From UBA8389 sp035719105 (lineage in GTDB: Bacteria > Bacteroidota > Bacteroidia > Bacteroidales > UBA1402): a stretch of 64,000 nucleotides of DNA. This document shows, one piece after another, positions 45,584 through 53,939 of this stretch. The notes beneath the pieces were generated by a model. The model saw only the letters and a program-made list of their open reading frames with translations. It was not told where the DNA came from and ran no database searches. Positions within the stretch are counted from its first letter, which is position 1; every line of letters starts with the position of its first letter. The translations under genes and the position numbers were made by a program. The stretch covers positions 310,001 through 374,000 of the forward strand of contig DASTGN010000008.1 of NCBI GenBank assembly GCA_035719105.1, given 5' to 3'.

Positions 45584-46117
45584 CTATGCAAGGGAATAAA
45601 CAGCACCTAAATTTCTACCGTAACCATCGTAGTCAAGGCCATAACCTACTACAAAATCATTAGGCACTTCAAATACGACGTAATCCAAATCAAGTTCACA
45701 TTGCAAAGCCTCCGGTTTGTATAAGAAGGTGGCAATCTTGATTTCTTTTGGGTTTCTGGTATTCAGCGAGGACAGCAATTGCGTCATGGTGCGACCCGAA
45801 TCGACGATGTCTTCGACAATGACGATGGTTCTACCCTCGATCTTTTCGGTTAATCCAAAAACTTCACGAACCTTTCCACCACTTTCCATTCCCTCGTAAG
45901 AAGCCAGCTTGATGAAGCTGATTTGGCAAGGAATTGAAATATTTTTCATCAAATCGGCGGCGAACATGAACGAACCGTTCAACACTGCAAGAAACATGGG
46001 ATTTTGACCTTCCAAATCCTTACTGATCTTCTCAGCGATTTGTATGATGTTTTCTTGAATTTTCTCAGCAGAAAGGAATAGCTTGAAATCCTTGTCTTTA
46101 ACCCTAATCTGGTCCAT
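45584..46117 (-). CDS. hpt: Hypoxanthine phosphoribosyltransferase
   Basis: A 177-residue purine-salvage enzyme making IMP or GMP from hypoxanthine or guanine and PRPP. The PRPP loop is VIVEDIVDSGRTM; other family parts are FLAVLNGSFMFAADLMKNI and DYVVFEVPNDFVVGYGLDYDGYGRNL. Length is normal. It heads the hpt-adk-obg operon and is divergent from the C10 protease gene. A near-match -7 box (TACCTTCG on the minus strand, 46150-46157) lies upstream. Confidence 0.95.
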   Translation of the reverse strand: MDQIRVKDKDFKLFLSAEKIQENIIQIAEKISKDLEGQNPMFLAVLNGSFMFAADLMKNISIPCQISFIKLASYEGMESGGKVREVFGLTEKIEGRTIVIVEDIVDSGRTMTQLLSSLNTRNPKEIKIATFLYKPEALQCELDLDYVVFEVPNDFVVGYGLDYDGYGRNLGAVYSLA

Positions 46118-46197
46118 AAACGAAATATATGACTGTTAAAATGAAGCTACGAAGGTAGGTAAAAATCGACACCCCACAAAATTCCGATTTTTTTTTC

Positions 46198-46205
46198 TAT
46201 GTTTG
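46198..46205 (+). promoter_or_regulatory. -7 box of the C10 protease gene
   Basis: TATGTTTG matches TAnnTTTG and lies about 50 bp before the ATG at 46257. No clear -33. Confidence 0.5.
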
Positions 46206-46256
46206 TTCTACTTTGGCGTTAATCGTGCGTCACCTATCAATAAGTAACGAATCCAA

Positions 46257-48440
46257 ATGTTCAGCCGTTCATTTTTACTGCTTTTTTGCTATTTGCTTTC
46301 TTTTTTACCAATCATGGCCAAGCCGGTCAATGAGACTGCAGCCCTGCATTTAGCTGCTTCATTCCAATTGTTGCGATCGACCTCCAAATTGCGTTCAGCA
46401 AAGGCTTTGAAGTTGGTTTATAAAGAATCTGGCAAGAACCTTCAAACCGCAACCAACCCCGCATTCTACATTTATAACATAGGTGACAATCAGGGTTTTG
46501 TCATAGTTTCAGGTGAAGACGCCACCAAAACCATCCTTGGTTATGCAGATGAAGGCAGTTTCCAGACGGATCAAATGCCCCAAAACATCAACAACTGGTT
46601 GAATTTTTACCGACAAGAAATCGAAGCGGTCCGCAGCGCGTCTGCATCGACCATTTCGGAACTCGTATCCACGGCAGTTACAGGCACTACTGTCGTTGCA
46701 CCATTGCTTGGGACCATCAAGTGGAATCAAACTCAACCCTACAACCTTTTATGCCCTTTGGATACGAAGACAAAAAGTCGTACTTTGGCTGGCTGTGTAG
46801 CGATAGCCATGGCTCAAATCATGAAATATCACAACTGGCCACTCACCGGGACGGGCACACATACTTATACAGATTCCACGTATGGCGTGCAATCGGTTGA
46901 CTTCAGCAAGACCAATTACGATTGGAACAATATGCTGGGAACCTATGGAACTTCAGCCACGACTCAACAAATCAATGCTGTGTCCACCTTGGTCTATCAT
47001 TGCGGAGTGGCGGTTAACATGGCCTATTCACTCACCGGCAGTTCCTCCAACAACGTCGACGCAGCTAAAGCTTTTGTCAACTATTTTGGATACGATACGG
47101 AGTTGCAGCGATACGATCGGCTTTACTATTCAGAATTAGAATGGGAAACACTGATCAAGAAGGAGTTAAACTTATCAAGGCCCGTTTTCTTTACCGCGAG
47201 GAACGAAAGTGGAGGACATGCTTTTGTATGCGACGGTTATGACAGCAATTCGATGTTTCATATCAACTGGGGCTGGGGTGGCTATGCAAACGGATATTTT
47301 GAATTAAGTTCGCTGGCATCGGGAAATCCAGGGTTGGTCGGGGCAACCGGTGGCTATTGTTACGATCAAAGCATCTTAGCAAACATACACAAAGCGGATG
47401 GCATCAACCAATCCACGAATCAGATTGTTATACACAACACTCCCTTGACGTCTTCTACCAAAAGTGTAGGGAATATTGCAACGAGTTCATTTTCTGTATC
47501 TTACAACATCCTCAACTACGGCACAAATAGTGTAAATGTGAAATATGGGGTTGGTTTTGTTAAAAATGGAAGCAATACGCTGATAAAGTTGGTGGAAAAT
47601 CCATATTACTATTCCATGGGTTCCAATAATTATTTTATTTCAGACAGGTCGTTTTCTATAACAAATCCAACCACCCTATCCACGGCCGGAATCTACCGAC
47701 TCTACCCCATTTACATGCCCAAAGACTCTTTAAATTGGAGCATCATTCGGGGTACCGACTCGCTGAGCAATTGCCTGATCGTAACCGTCGCCAACAATAA
47801 ATCCGCCACCATTCTGTCACCATCTCCCAATGTAGCGCTTTTATTATCAGACACATTGACACCCATTTCTCCACTTTACCAGAATAAAACAGTACAAGTG
47901 GATCTCACCATTCAGAATTCGGGCAAGGAGTTCTTTTCGTACGTCAGATTGGGCTTGATTTCTGCTACAGATCCTGCCAATCGTACGTATATTTGTGAAA
48001 CAAGAATATGTTGTCTGACTGGAGAAACAAAGACGTTTCGCCTAAGTGGAATCGTAAACGACCAACCAGGCAATTATATCTTGACAGCTGAGTTCGACAG
48101 CACCAATACCAATTCGAAAATGAGTTACAAGACTTTCAGCCCAACAAGCAACAATGCAGTGAATGTGGCAGTTTTGTCCTCTTCAGGCAACACGGCGTTG
48201 TCATCTGCCAACGAGCCATCAAAAAGCAATTTATATTTCTTGGAAGATCGTGGAAGTCGATTGTTCATCAAAACGACCGGTCAAATTGGTACTGTCAAGT
48301 TATTTGATTTTTCGGGAAGGTTGCTTCGTCAGACGTTCTCAGAAACCTCCATCCCTGTGGGCGACCTCTTTTCAGGGGTTTATTTGCTACACCTTCAGAT
48401 TAACGGTAAAACCTATGTTGAGAGATTTATAAAGCATTGA
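46257..48440 (+). CDS. C10 family cysteine protease with T9SS sorting domain
   Basis: A 727-residue secreted protease of the streptopain (SpeB) family. Signal peptide about 1-21 (ends PIMA). The propeptide (about 22-150) has NPAFYIYNIGDNQGFVIVSGEDATKTILGYADEG, typical of C10 pro-regions. The catalytic Cys is Cys180 in LAGCVAIAMAQIMKYHNWP, and His is His321 in GGHAFVCDGYD, followed by FHINWGWGG. Two or so Ig-like domains fill 380-650. The last 75 residues (KLFDFSGRLLRQTF, GDLFSGVYLLHLQINGKTYVERFIKH) form a type A T9SS sorting domain. The stop overlaps the next gene's start as TGATG, suggesting coupling to the small lipoprotein gene. Substrate unknown. Confidence 0.93.
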   Translation: MFSRSFLLLFCYLLSFLPIMAKPVNETAALHLAASFQLLRSTSKLRSAKALKLVYKESGKNLQTATNPAFYIYNIGDNQGFVIVSGEDATKTILGYADEGSFQTDQMPQNINNWLNFYRQEIEAVRSASASTISELVSTAVTGTTVVAPLLGTIKWNQTQPYNLLCPLDTKTKSRTLAGCVAIAMAQIMKYHNWPLTGTGTHTYTDSTYGVQSVDFSKTNYDWNNMLGTYGTSATTQQINAVSTLVYHCGVAVNMAYSLTGSSSNNVDAAKAFVNYFGYDTELQRYDRLYYSELEWETLIKKELNLSRPVFFTARNESGGHAFVCDGYDSNSMFHINWGWGGYANGYFELSSLASGNPGLVGATGGYCYDQSILANIHKADGINQSTNQIVIHNTPLTSSTKSVGNIATSSFSVSYNILNYGTNSVNVKYGVGFVKNGSNTLIKLVENPYYYSMGSNNYFISDRSFSITNPTTLSTAGIYRLYPIYMPKDSLNWSIIRGTDSLSNCLIVTVANNKSATILSPSPNVALLLSDTLTPISPLYQNKTVQVDLTIQNSGKEFFSYVRLGLISATDPANRTYICETRICCLTGETKTFRLSGIVNDQPGNYILTAEFDSTNTNSKMSYKTFSPTSNNAVNVAVLSSSGNTALSSANEPSKSNLYFLEDRGSRLFIKTTGQIGTVKLFDFSGRLLRQTFSETSIPVGDLFSGVYLLHLQINGKTYVERFIKH

Positions 48441-48994
48441 TGATGTGCAACTTAAAGAGTCATACTTTTTTATTGATGGTCGTCCTGTATATTTTTTTCG
48501 GCTGCGACATACCTAAAAAAACAAAATTGACTGAAATGAAAACGATGGAACGTTCGATTTTGGATTTTGGTGCAAACACCTCTGCACCCGCTTTGGTCTA
48601 CAAGACCCGTGCAAATTACGACCATCGGGTTCCGGTATTGATGAACGATGAAAAAACCAGCATTCTCTCTTACCCAGACCCCACCGATTTAATCTATGGA
48701 GGGGTTCCTGCCTTGCCAACCAAGCTCAAGAACGGCTATTTGTTGGACAATCGGGGCATTGGAGTCAATGTCGCCTTTTTAACTTACACGTACGAATCGT
48801 ATGGTGCACTTCCTAAGGCACCAGAACTGAACCAATTGATAGACAGCCTATTGGATAGAAATCCACTGACCGAACTTTGGGATTGCGGCCCTCGCACCCT
48901 TTACAAAAAAGAAGTAGATGAACTGAATGCCCAAATTGAAAAAGGTTTTCCAAACGGAAAAGCGCTTATTGAAGTCATGCATGTCACTCGTTAA
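48440..48994 (+). CDS. Small lipoprotein coupled to the C10 protease
   Basis: A 184-residue lipoprotein. The ATG at 48440 overlaps the protease stop by one base (TGATG), which points to coupled translation. The signal peptide ends with lipobox IFFGC (Cys about 22). The mature part has YDHRVPVLMNDEKTSILSYPDPTDLIYGG and KLKNGYLLDNRGIGVNVAFLTYTYESYG, phrases I recall from uncharacterised Bacteroidetes proteins but cannot name. In B. fragilis and other Bacteroidetes, C10 protease genes are joined to small inhibitor genes, so an inhibitor or accessory role is possible here. That is inference from position only; no likeness to Spi is visible. Confidence 0.75.
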   Translation: MMCNLKSHTFLLMVVLYIFFGCDIPKKTKLTEMKTMERSILDFGANTSAPALVYKTRANYDHRVPVLMNDEKTSILSYPDPTDLIYGGVPALPTKLKNGYLLDNRGIGVNVAFLTYTYESYGALPKAPELNQLIDSLLDRNPLTELWDCGPRTLYKKEVDELNAQIEKGFPNGKALIEVMHVTR

Positions 48995-49005
48995 AAAAAA
49001 TCATT

Positions 49006-50508
49006 ATGAACATCTACCAAACCGAGCAAGTTCGTCAATTGGATGTTAAAACCGTCGAATACGAACACATTACATCCATTCAATTAATGAACAGAGCTGC
49101 CAGAGCTTTGTTTCATCGCATCGAAAAATTGTTGAAGCCCACCGACAGGTTGGTCGTGATGGCTGGGCCTGGCAATAACGGAGGAGATGCCTTAGCGCTA
49201 TCCAGATATTTGCTCGAAGCCGGTTACTCGGTCAAAACCATTCTTTGTCAACCAGATCCTAAGGTTTCACGGGACACATTAGAGCAACTCATCGACCTGC
49301 AACAGACCGACGGTGCCGACATTTTGACTTTGGATCATCCCATCATGCTGGACGATCTGGATGGTCATTGGGATTACCTGATTGATGGTCTTTTTGGAAC
49401 AGGGCTCAACCGGCCGATGGTGGGCTATTTTTCCAAAGTGGTCCATTGGATCAACATACAACCGATTTTTAAGATTTCCATCGACTTACCCAGCGGATTG
49501 CAAGGGGAAAACAACCACAACACCTTGGTTCCAAACGTCGTTCAGGCCGATTTGACATTGGGATTGCAGTTCCCAAGGTTAGCTTTTTTGATGGCAGAAA
49601 ACGAACGTTTTGTGGGAAAATGGGAACTTATTGATATCGGAATTCGTCCAGAGGTCATCGATAAAATGCCTTCCGATTTCACTTTTACGACCCTGGATGA
49701 AATGAAACCGATGCTGAAAATCCGCTCCCTGCACGCAAACAAAGGAACTTTCGGCAAAGTTTTATTGATTGCCGGAAGCCCTGAAATGACTGGAGCGGCC
49801 ATTTTATCGCTTCGAGGTGCCCTACGGTCGGGTGCCGGATTGGTTTATTTACGTATTCCTTCAGCTAGTATTCCGATTATCCAGTCTGCTGTACCCGAAG
49901 CATTGGTTCAGCCTTCGGAAAATCCCGTGGGCGATCTGTCCGAATTTGCAGCCATTGCCATTGGACCTGGAATCGGCTTACATCCGGCTCAATTGACCCA
50001 TCTCAAAAACCTGTTGAAATTAAAATCTGCCAGCTTGGTTTTTGATGCGGATGCCATCAATCTGATTGCTGCTCACCCAGATATGTTGGCTTCCCTTCCT
50101 CCTGACGCCATATTAACTCCCCATCCGAAAGAATTCGACCGATTGGCCGGAAGCACCTCTACAAATGGGTATGAACGGCTGTTCAAGGCCATAGGTTTTG
50201 CCAAAAAACACAAGGTACACTTGGTTCTGAAAGGAGCGTACACCGCCTGCATAAACCCCGAAGGTCGTTGCAGCTTCAACAGCACCGGCAATCCCGGAAT
50301 GGCTACCGGAGGCAGTGGTGATGTTTTAACCGGAATAATTGTATCTTTGCTTGCACAAGGCTATCATTCCTTTGATGCGTGCAAACTTGGCGTTTTTCTA
50401 CACGGTTTGAGCGGTGATATCGCACTTGGAAAACAGTCTTACGAAAGTTTGGTTGCCGGCGATCTGGCAGACAACCTTGGTTTGGCTTTTAAGCAACTGG
50501 ACCTTTAA
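49006..50508 (+). CDS. nnr: Bifunctional NAD(P)H-hydrate epimerase/ADP-dependent dehydratase
   Basis: A 500-residue repair enzyme that converts damaged NAD(P)HX back to NAD(P)H. The N-terminal half (about 1-215) is the YjeF epimerase domain, with AGPGNNGGDALALSRYL and DGLFGTGLNRP. The C-terminal half (about 225-500) is the ribokinase-like dehydratase, with GTFGKVLLIAGSPEMTGAAILSLRGALRSGAGLVYL and NSTGNPGMATGGSGDVLTGIIVSLLAQG. Length matches the fused form. It begins 11 bp after the small lipoprotein gene. Confidence 0.95.
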   Translation: MNIYQTEQVRQLDVKTVEYEHITSIQLMNRAARALFHRIEKLLKPTDRLVVMAGPGNNGGDALALSRYLLEAGYSVKTILCQPDPKVSRDTLEQLIDLQQTDGADILTLDHPIMLDDLDGHWDYLIDGLFGTGLNRPMVGYFSKVVHWINIQPIFKISIDLPSGLQGENNHNTLVPNVVQADLTLGLQFPRLAFLMAENERFVGKWELIDIGIRPEVIDKMPSDFTFTTLDEMKPMLKIRSLHANKGTFGKVLLIAGSPEMTGAAILSLRGALRSGAGLVYLRIPSASIPIIQSAVPEALVQPSENPVGDLSEFAAIAIGPGIGLHPAQLTHLKNLLKLKSASLVFDADAINLIAAHPDMLASLPPDAILTPHPKEFDRLAGSTSTNGYERLFKAIGFAKKHKVHLVLKGAYTACINPEGRCSFNSTGNPGMATGGSGDVLTGIIVSLLAQGYHSFDACKLGVFLHGLSGDIALGKQSYESLVAGDLADNLGLAFKQLDL

Positions 50509-50526
50509 CTCTATTATATCTTGTCT

Positions 50527-51579
50527 ATGAAGCGAATTCTTTTGACCGGCATGCTCCTGTCCATCAGTTTGTTTACTTTTGCCCAACTCCTAACCGAACG
50601 GTTGTCGACGGCTACCGACACTGCCAGAGGTGTGGTTTATCAATTGCCTAAAGTTCTCTTGCAAATTCAAGTGGAAACAAAATGTATTGTTGAAACCCCT
50701 GGATTGTATTTCCAATATGCGGACCGTTTTTTGGGGTTGAAGGACGTTATTCAAAACGAAAGCATTCATTATGAGATTACAGGTTTTTCATTGACCACCA
50801 AAACCATCGCTGATACGAGCCAAGCGTTCCTCATCAGTACCGGCAAAAAAGGTAAAAATATCGATTTGGAGTTGACTCCAGAGGGTTTTCTGAAATCCAT
50901 CAACGGGAAACGACTTGGTAAAGAGGTTCGGACTTCTGTTATAACCAAGAATTCCGCTCAAAACGAACCAAAAGCTTGGGAGACAACTGGTTCGTCCATT
51001 TTTACCAAGGAAATGCAACAAGCCAACTCCACAGCCAAGATGGCTGAATTGGCTGCCAATCAGCTATTTACCATTCGTGATACTCGATTCAGCATGCTGA
51101 CTCAGGATGCCGACAAAACGCCTGCTGACGGTCGTTCTTACGAAATTGTGCTCAGTGAGCTGAATCGTATGGAAAGCGCTTATCTGGAACTTTTCAAAGG
51201 TAAAATGACGGAAAGCAGCCAAACCCATTCCTTTACGTTGGACCCACAAAAAGATTCCACAGATGTTTTGTTGCGTTTTTCCCTGCTCAAAGGCATTTTG
51301 GGTAAAAATAATTTGGGAGGAGACCCCTTGTTCGTCGAAATTAAAAACTTGCCGATAGCGGCTCAAGCACTGAGAGTTGACAAAACCAATTCACCTCGTG
51401 GGCTGTACTACCGAGTACCTGGAAAGGCTGTCATCCAAATAACAGATGGAAAAGATGTGCTTTTCACGAAAGAAGTAGTCGTACCACAATTCGGTCGCGT
51501 CCTTTCATTACCGGCCACTCAAATCACTGCTGCTGAACTTTGTCCCGTTACAGGAGCCTTGCTGGAAATTAGAAAATAG
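50527..51579 (+). CDS. DUF4831 family exported protein
   Basis: A 350-residue exported protein. The ATG at 50527 gives signal peptide MKRILLTGMLLSISLFTFAQ. The body begins GVVYQLPKVLLQIQVETKCIVETPGLYFQYADRFLGLKDVI, a pattern that marks DUF4831 proteins of Bacteroidetes; the C-terminal part has GLYYRVPGKAVIQITDGKDVLF and ends ELCPVTGALLEIRK. No membrane segment or catalytic motif. Function unknown. It follows nnr by 18 bp and converges with the DUF3256 gene (3-bp gap). Confidence 0.82.
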   Translation: MKRILLTGMLLSISLFTFAQLLTERLSTATDTARGVVYQLPKVLLQIQVETKCIVETPGLYFQYADRFLGLKDVIQNESIHYEITGFSLTTKTIADTSQAFLISTGKKGKNIDLELTPEGFLKSINGKRLGKEVRTSVITKNSAQNEPKAWETTGSSIFTKEMQQANSTAKMAELAANQLFTIRDTRFSMLTQDADKTPADGRSYEIVLSELNRMESAYLELFKGKMTESSQTHSFTLDPQKDSTDVLLRFSLLKGILGKNNLGGDPLFVEIKNLPIAAQALRVDKTNSPRGLYYRVPGKAVIQITDGKDVLFTKEVVVPQFGRVLSLPATQITAAELCPVTGALLEIRK

Positions 51580-51582
51580 GAT

Positions 51583-52215
51583 TTACTCTGATACAAACCG
51601 CTTGTTGTTCAATCGATAAACAACAGAATCACGGATGACTGCTCCCAGCACTTTGCTTTGAGCCTGATCCAAATCTGCTTTTAGTGAAGAGTTGGCAACG
51701 AATGCATTTTCGTTGGATATGAAATGGATCGAAACCAACAAGCGTGGCCCAATTTCATTTAAACGGTCGGATACCCCCAACGCTTTCGCTTGTTGAACAT
51801 CCACAAAATCGTTGACTGTGAAAGTGGGTATCACCCAGTCTTTCAAAAGTTTCCATGAGGTATCGTAAAATTTCACTCGACTGTCACGCAGTGGGCCCGC
51901 GACCGTTCTGACTACAGCCAATACTTGCAAACTATCATTCGTCTGAATCTTTTTGATTTGAATATCCGAACTTTCTGATGTCTGAAGTCTGAGGTAATCG
52001 TCTTTCAAGGTCTTCAATTCCACTTTTCCACCAAAAGCAGCTGGCATCACAGCCAATTTTCCATTTTGGTAAAAATCGATCAAATCTTTGCGGGTGTCCA
52101 CGGTTATGCTGGGAATGAGTTCGGCGGGCATTTGCGTGAAATAGTGAGCTACGGATTGTGCAACTGCGGTTACCGATAAGCATGAAAGCATCAAGATAAT
52201 ATAAAATCTTCTCAT
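51583..52215 (-). CDS. DUF3256 family exported protein
   Basis: A 210-residue exported protein. The ATG at 52215 gives signal peptide MRRFYIILMLSCLSVTAVAQ. It continues SVAHYFTQMPAELIPSITVDTRKDLIDFYQNGKLA, the mark of DUF3256, a Bacteroidetes family without known function, predicted to sit in the periplasm or outer membrane. It starts 10 bp after the EamA gene and is probably in the same transcript (truA-EamA-DUF3256). Confidence 0.85.
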   Translation of the reverse strand: MRRFYIILMLSCLSVTAVAQSVAHYFTQMPAELIPSITVDTRKDLIDFYQNGKLAVMPAAFGGKVELKTLKDDYLRLQTSESSDIQIKKIQTNDSLQVLAVVRTVAGPLRDSRVKFYDTSWKLLKDWVIPTFTVNDFVDVQQAKALGVSDRLNEIGPRLLVSIHFISNENAFVANSSLKADLDQAQSKVLGAVIRDSVVYRLNNKRFVSE

Positions 52216-52225
52216 AATCAAGCAA

Positions 52226-53131
52226 TTATTTATGAACAGAACCCAAATACAGTAAATACATGCCCACCAAAACACCAATCATGATATACGACTTCACCCG
52301 GATATTCTTGTCTTTGAAAAGGTAGACTCCTGCAAGAAAAGACACAATAATGGCCGCGCGACGCACGATAGAAACGACTGAAATCATCGATCCGGGCATG
52401 CTGAGCGCATAAAAGTACATAAAATCGGACAGACAAAGAAACAAAGCAATGCCCACAATGGACCAACGGAACTGAAAGGGAGTCGAAGTTTTGCGTTGCG
52501 GCCACCAACCTAGAAAAAGAACAGGCAACATCATGACTATCTGATAGATAGTATACCATACTTGAACAGCCATACGGTCAAAACGGTTCATCAGGTATTT
52601 GTCGAATAAACCACTGATTGCACCGGTGAACACGGCTACGAACAGCCACCAAATCCATTTGTTGCGCAAAAAAGAAATGCCTTCCCTCCGACCCACTACG
52701 GAATAAAGGAAAAAACAGAAAAGGGAAACCACAATCCCGGCTATTTGCCAGGCATTCAGTTGCTCAGCGAAAATGAGCAATGCGCCGACCAATACCAGAG
52801 CGGGCTGCATGGACTTGATGGGGCCAACAATCGTAATGGGTAAGTGTTTGATGGCCACATAGGCTGTACCCCAAGAAACTAGAACAATGAACGATTTAAG
52901 CAAGATGTACAGGTGCGTATGCCAATCGACCGGAGAAACGTAGAAAATGCCACCTTCCAACGTTTGAGGTGCAAATTTAGACAACAACAAGATGGGGAGA
53001 AAAAACAAAGAACAAAATACGGTATTCAGGAATAATACGGGAATAATCGCATTGTTGTCCAGACCTCGCTTTTTTTCAACATCGTAAAGACCTAGAAAAA
53101 AAGCCGATGCAAAACCCAATAACAACCACAT
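52226..53131 (-). CDS. EamA/DMT family transporter
   Basis: A 301-residue integral membrane protein with about ten hydrophobic segments and two EamA-type halves (WLLLGFASAFFLGLYDVEKKRG, GTAYVAIKHLPITIVGPIKSMQPALVLVGALLIFAEQLNAWQ, then SMISVVSIVRRAAIIVSFLAGVYLFKDKNIRVKSYIMIG). Start at 53131 fits the membrane segment and lies 11 bp after truA. These exporters move small metabolites; the substrate is not known. Confidence 0.9.
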   Translation of the reverse strand: MWLLLGFASAFFLGLYDVEKKRGLDNNAIIPVLFLNTVFCSLFFLPILLLSKFAPQTLEGGIFYVSPVDWHTHLYILLKSFIVLVSWGTAYVAIKHLPITIVGPIKSMQPALVLVGALLIFAEQLNAWQIAGIVVSLFCFFLYSVVGRREGISFLRNKWIWWLFVAVFTGAISGLFDKYLMNRFDRMAVQVWYTIYQIVMMLPVLFLGWWPQRKTSTPFQFRWSIVGIALFLCLSDFMYFYALSMPGSMISVVSIVRRAAIIVSFLAGVYLFKDKNIRVKSYIMIGVLVGMYLLYLGSVHK

Positions 53132-53142
53132 TTTATTATCTT

Positions 53143-53895
53143 TTATTTGAAAATACCTGCCGGATACGTCACATTGGTCAGAAACAAACCCTTTGCCCAA
53201 ACGGAAGTTCCAGCTTCGCACCGATTTTTCGATTCGATGACACGACGAAAACCAGCCTCATCCATTTTGCCCCATCCAACTTCGATCATTGTGCCGACAA
53301 TGGCTCTTACCATGTTTCTTAAAAACCGATCGGCTTGAATGGTAAATACCCAAAAATCACCACGTTGCTCCCAGTAGGCTTGCTTGATTTGACAATTGTT
53401 GTGCTTCACGTCGGTATTCAACTTGCTGAAGCAGGTAAAATCCTGATATTCGAAAAGCACCTTAGCCACCTCGTTCATGGCTTCAAAATTTAACGGACGG
53501 TACATTTTCGTGTAGAAATTCCAGTTGAAAGGGTCTTTGTGAAAGCCAATCCAATATTCGTAGGTGCGGGAATTCGCGTCGAAACGAGCATGGGCGCTAT
53601 TCTGAACGGCCAACACTTCGTAAATTGAAATATCTCTCGGCAGCATGATGTCCAACTTTTTGGCAAAGGCTGAAAGGTCTTCCAAAGGTTCGGGTGCGTC
53701 AAAATGGGCGAACATCGTTTTGGCATGTACACCGGTGTCTGTGCGACCAGCAGCCGTGATGGATGTTTCGGGACCAAACAATTTTTGAAGGACGTCGGTC
53801 ATCACTTCTTGTACAGTGATGGCATTGGGTTGTAATTGCCAACCGTGGTAATTCGTGCCATCGTACGAAAAGCGGATGAAATAACGTTGTTGCAT
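53143..53895 (-). CDS. truA: tRNA pseudouridine(38-40) synthase TruA
   Basis: A 250-residue enzyme that makes pseudouridine at positions 38-40 of tRNA anticodon loops. The catalytic Asp is in the motif AAGRTDTGVHA. Other family parts: RYFIRFSYDGTNYHGWQLQ at the start, HARFDANSRTYEYWI, and DRFLRNMVRAIVGTMIEVG. The ATG at 53895 matches the usual family start; an in-frame ATG at 53919 adds eight residues. First gene of the truA-EamA-DUF3256 cluster. Confidence 0.95.
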   Translation of the reverse strand: MQQRYFIRFSYDGTNYHGWQLQPNAITVQEVMTDVLQKLFGPETSITAAGRTDTGVHAKTMFAHFDAPEPLEDLSAFAKKLDIMLPRDISIYEVLAVQNSAHARFDANSRTYEYWIGFHKDPFNWNFYTKMYRPLNFEAMNEVAKVLFEYQDFTCFSKLNTDVKHNNCQIKQAYWEQRGDFWVFTIQADRFLRNMVRAIVGTMIEVGWGKMDEAGFRRVIESKNRCEAGTSVWAKGLFLTNVTYPAGIFK

Positions 53896-53939
53896 GCCTT
53901 CTGTGAAATCAGGTCGCAAAGGTAGATTATTTTTGCGTG

